Below are positions 40,398-40,903 of a DNA stretch of 40,903 bases, piece after piece. The notes beneath the pieces were generated by a model, which did no database searches, was not told where the DNA came from, and saw only the letters and a program-made list of their open reading frames with translations. This DNA is from Prosthecobacter debontii (GTDB lineage Bacteria; Verrucomicrobiota; Verrucomicrobiia; Verrucomicrobiales; Verrucomicrobiaceae): the NCBI GenBank assembly GCA_945869695.1, contig CAMBPV010000017.1, forward strand, positions 1 to 40,903, read 5' to 3'. Both the position numbers and the translations under genes were made by a program. Numbering within the stretch: position 1 is the stretch's first letter; each line of letters begins with the position of its first letter.

Positions 40398-40903
40398 TTA
40401 TGACTCAGCAGATGCCTCGGCAGGGACCTCTTCGCCGCGGGCGCGGGCATCGGCTTCCTTCATGGCGATCTTGCGGCTCAATTTGACGCGGCCTTTGTCA
40501 TCGACACCCACGCACTTGGCGGTGACGATGTCTCCGACCTTGACGACGTCTTCGGTGCGGTTGACGCGGCAGTCGGCCAGTTCGGAGATGTGGATGAGGC
40601 CATCCTTGTTACCAAAGAGACGCATGAAGGCTCCGAAGTTCGTCGTCGAGACCACCTTACCGGTGTAGGTCTTGCCGATTTCAACTTCAGCGCTGACTCC
40701 GCTGATCATCTCGACCGCACGCTCGAGGCCTTCCTTGCGGGAAGCGTAAACGTAAACCGTGCCGTCGTCTTCGATGCTGATTTCTGCACCCGACTCGGCC
40801 TGGATGGCCTTGATATTTTTACCACCAGGGCCAATGAGCTCACCGATCTTCTCAGGGTTGATCTTGAGGATCTCAATGCGAGGAGCGTGCTTGCTGAGGG
40901 GGC
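40398..40903 (-). CDS. pnp: Polynucleotide phosphorylase, C-terminal part (KH and S1 domains)
   Basis: Partial gene: the coding strand continues past the window edge at 40903. The visible part begins within the conserved APRIE segment before the KH domain, then the KH domain with its GxxG loop (GPGGKNIKAI), then the S1 RNA-binding domain (IGKTYTGKVVSTTNFGAFMRL, DGLIHISELADCRV, VKVGDIVTAKCVGVDDKGRVKLSRK), and a short acidic tail rich in Ala and Glu (EEVPAEASAES). The order and spacing are those of PNPase, which degrades RNA 3' to 5' with phosphate in the degradosome or alone. It ends in a strong hairpin terminator 24 nt after the stop codon. Confidence 0.95.
   Translation of the reverse strand, partial: PLSKHAPRIEILKINPEKIGELIGPGGKNIKAIQAESGAEISIEDDGTVYVYASRKEGLERAVEMISGVSAEVEIGKTYTGKVVSTTNFGAFMRLFGNKDGLIHISELADCRVNRTEDVVKVGDIVTAKCVGVDDKGRVKLSRKIAMKEADARARGEEVPAEASAES

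Noticed and set aside
1-40903. CRISPR arrays, insertion sequences, prophage, toxin-antitoxin pairs
   Set aside because: Scanned for evenly spaced repeats, transposase or integrase motifs and terminal inverted repeats; none seen.

Overview
The window looks like a chromosomal segment of a Verrucomicrobiota bacterium (PVC superphylum), probably of the Verrucomicrobiaceae type. The evidence is two very large secreted PVC-type heme proteins (beta-propeller dehydrogenase-like domain, HEAT-like repeats, CxxCH cytochrome tail), four sugar-phosphate-isomerase-like TIM barrels of which two carry twin-arginine signals, a PQQ-type propeller, moderately high G+C, and few clear Shine-Dalgarno sequences. 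I saw no rRNA, tRNA, CRISPR array, transposase, integrase or phage gene; this is core and niche chromosome rather than a mobile island.

Layout. (1) 81-2228, minus strand: a tight four-gene unit encoding a membrane-anchored unknown, an HTTM-like membrane protein, a DCC thiol-disulfide oxidoreductase and a small tyrosine-phosphatase-like protein. (2) 2418-4280, plus: a methyltransferase whose N-terminus may be frameshifted, then truD. (3) 4277-16217, a run of nine minus-strand genes: coiled-coil membrane protein, mutM, a receiver-like domain without its phosphorylation site, PVC heme protein 1, a TIM-barrel isomerase, plsY, gpsA, and an RND efflux pair. (4) 16452-19596, plus: an unassigned P-loop ATPase behind an AT-rich gap, and a secreted esterase. 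(5) 19598-25442: PVC heme protein 2, a divergent Tat-exported isomerase, a MATE transporter, and a small ATPase of AAA_28 type. (6) 25790-28992, plus: yebC, a rho with a very long disordered N-terminus, and a DUF4112 membrane protein. (7) 29002-31400, minus: a GtrA-like protein, a third TIM barrel and a secreted unknown. (8) 31476-38311, plus: alpha/beta hydrolase, M16 protease, Gly-rich RRM protein with a clear intrinsic terminator, fourth TIM barrel, PQQ propeller. (9) 38321-40903, minus: prfB with a textbook programmed +1 frameshift, an SGNH hydrolase, and the 3' end of pnp, with a strong hairpin terminator between the last two.

How the genes fit together. Information processing is represented by truD, prfB, yebC, rho, pnp, the RRM protein and mutM; membrane lipid synthesis by gpsA-plsY. 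The recurring accessory theme is secreted carbohydrate or ester turnover: heme dehydrogenase-like proteins, Tat TIM barrels, a PQQ propeller, and SGNH and alpha/beta hydrolases. These are scattered rather than forming one operon, so a shared pathway is inference.

Most worth a second look: the HTTM/DCC/phosphatase-like operon, the orphan ATPase at 16452, short repeat insertions inside PVC heme protein 1, the phospho-dead receiver, the Rho extension, the hairpin over a stop codon at 23424-23447, and the prfB frameshift. I found no system I can claim with confidence to be new; the first two are the best candidates.
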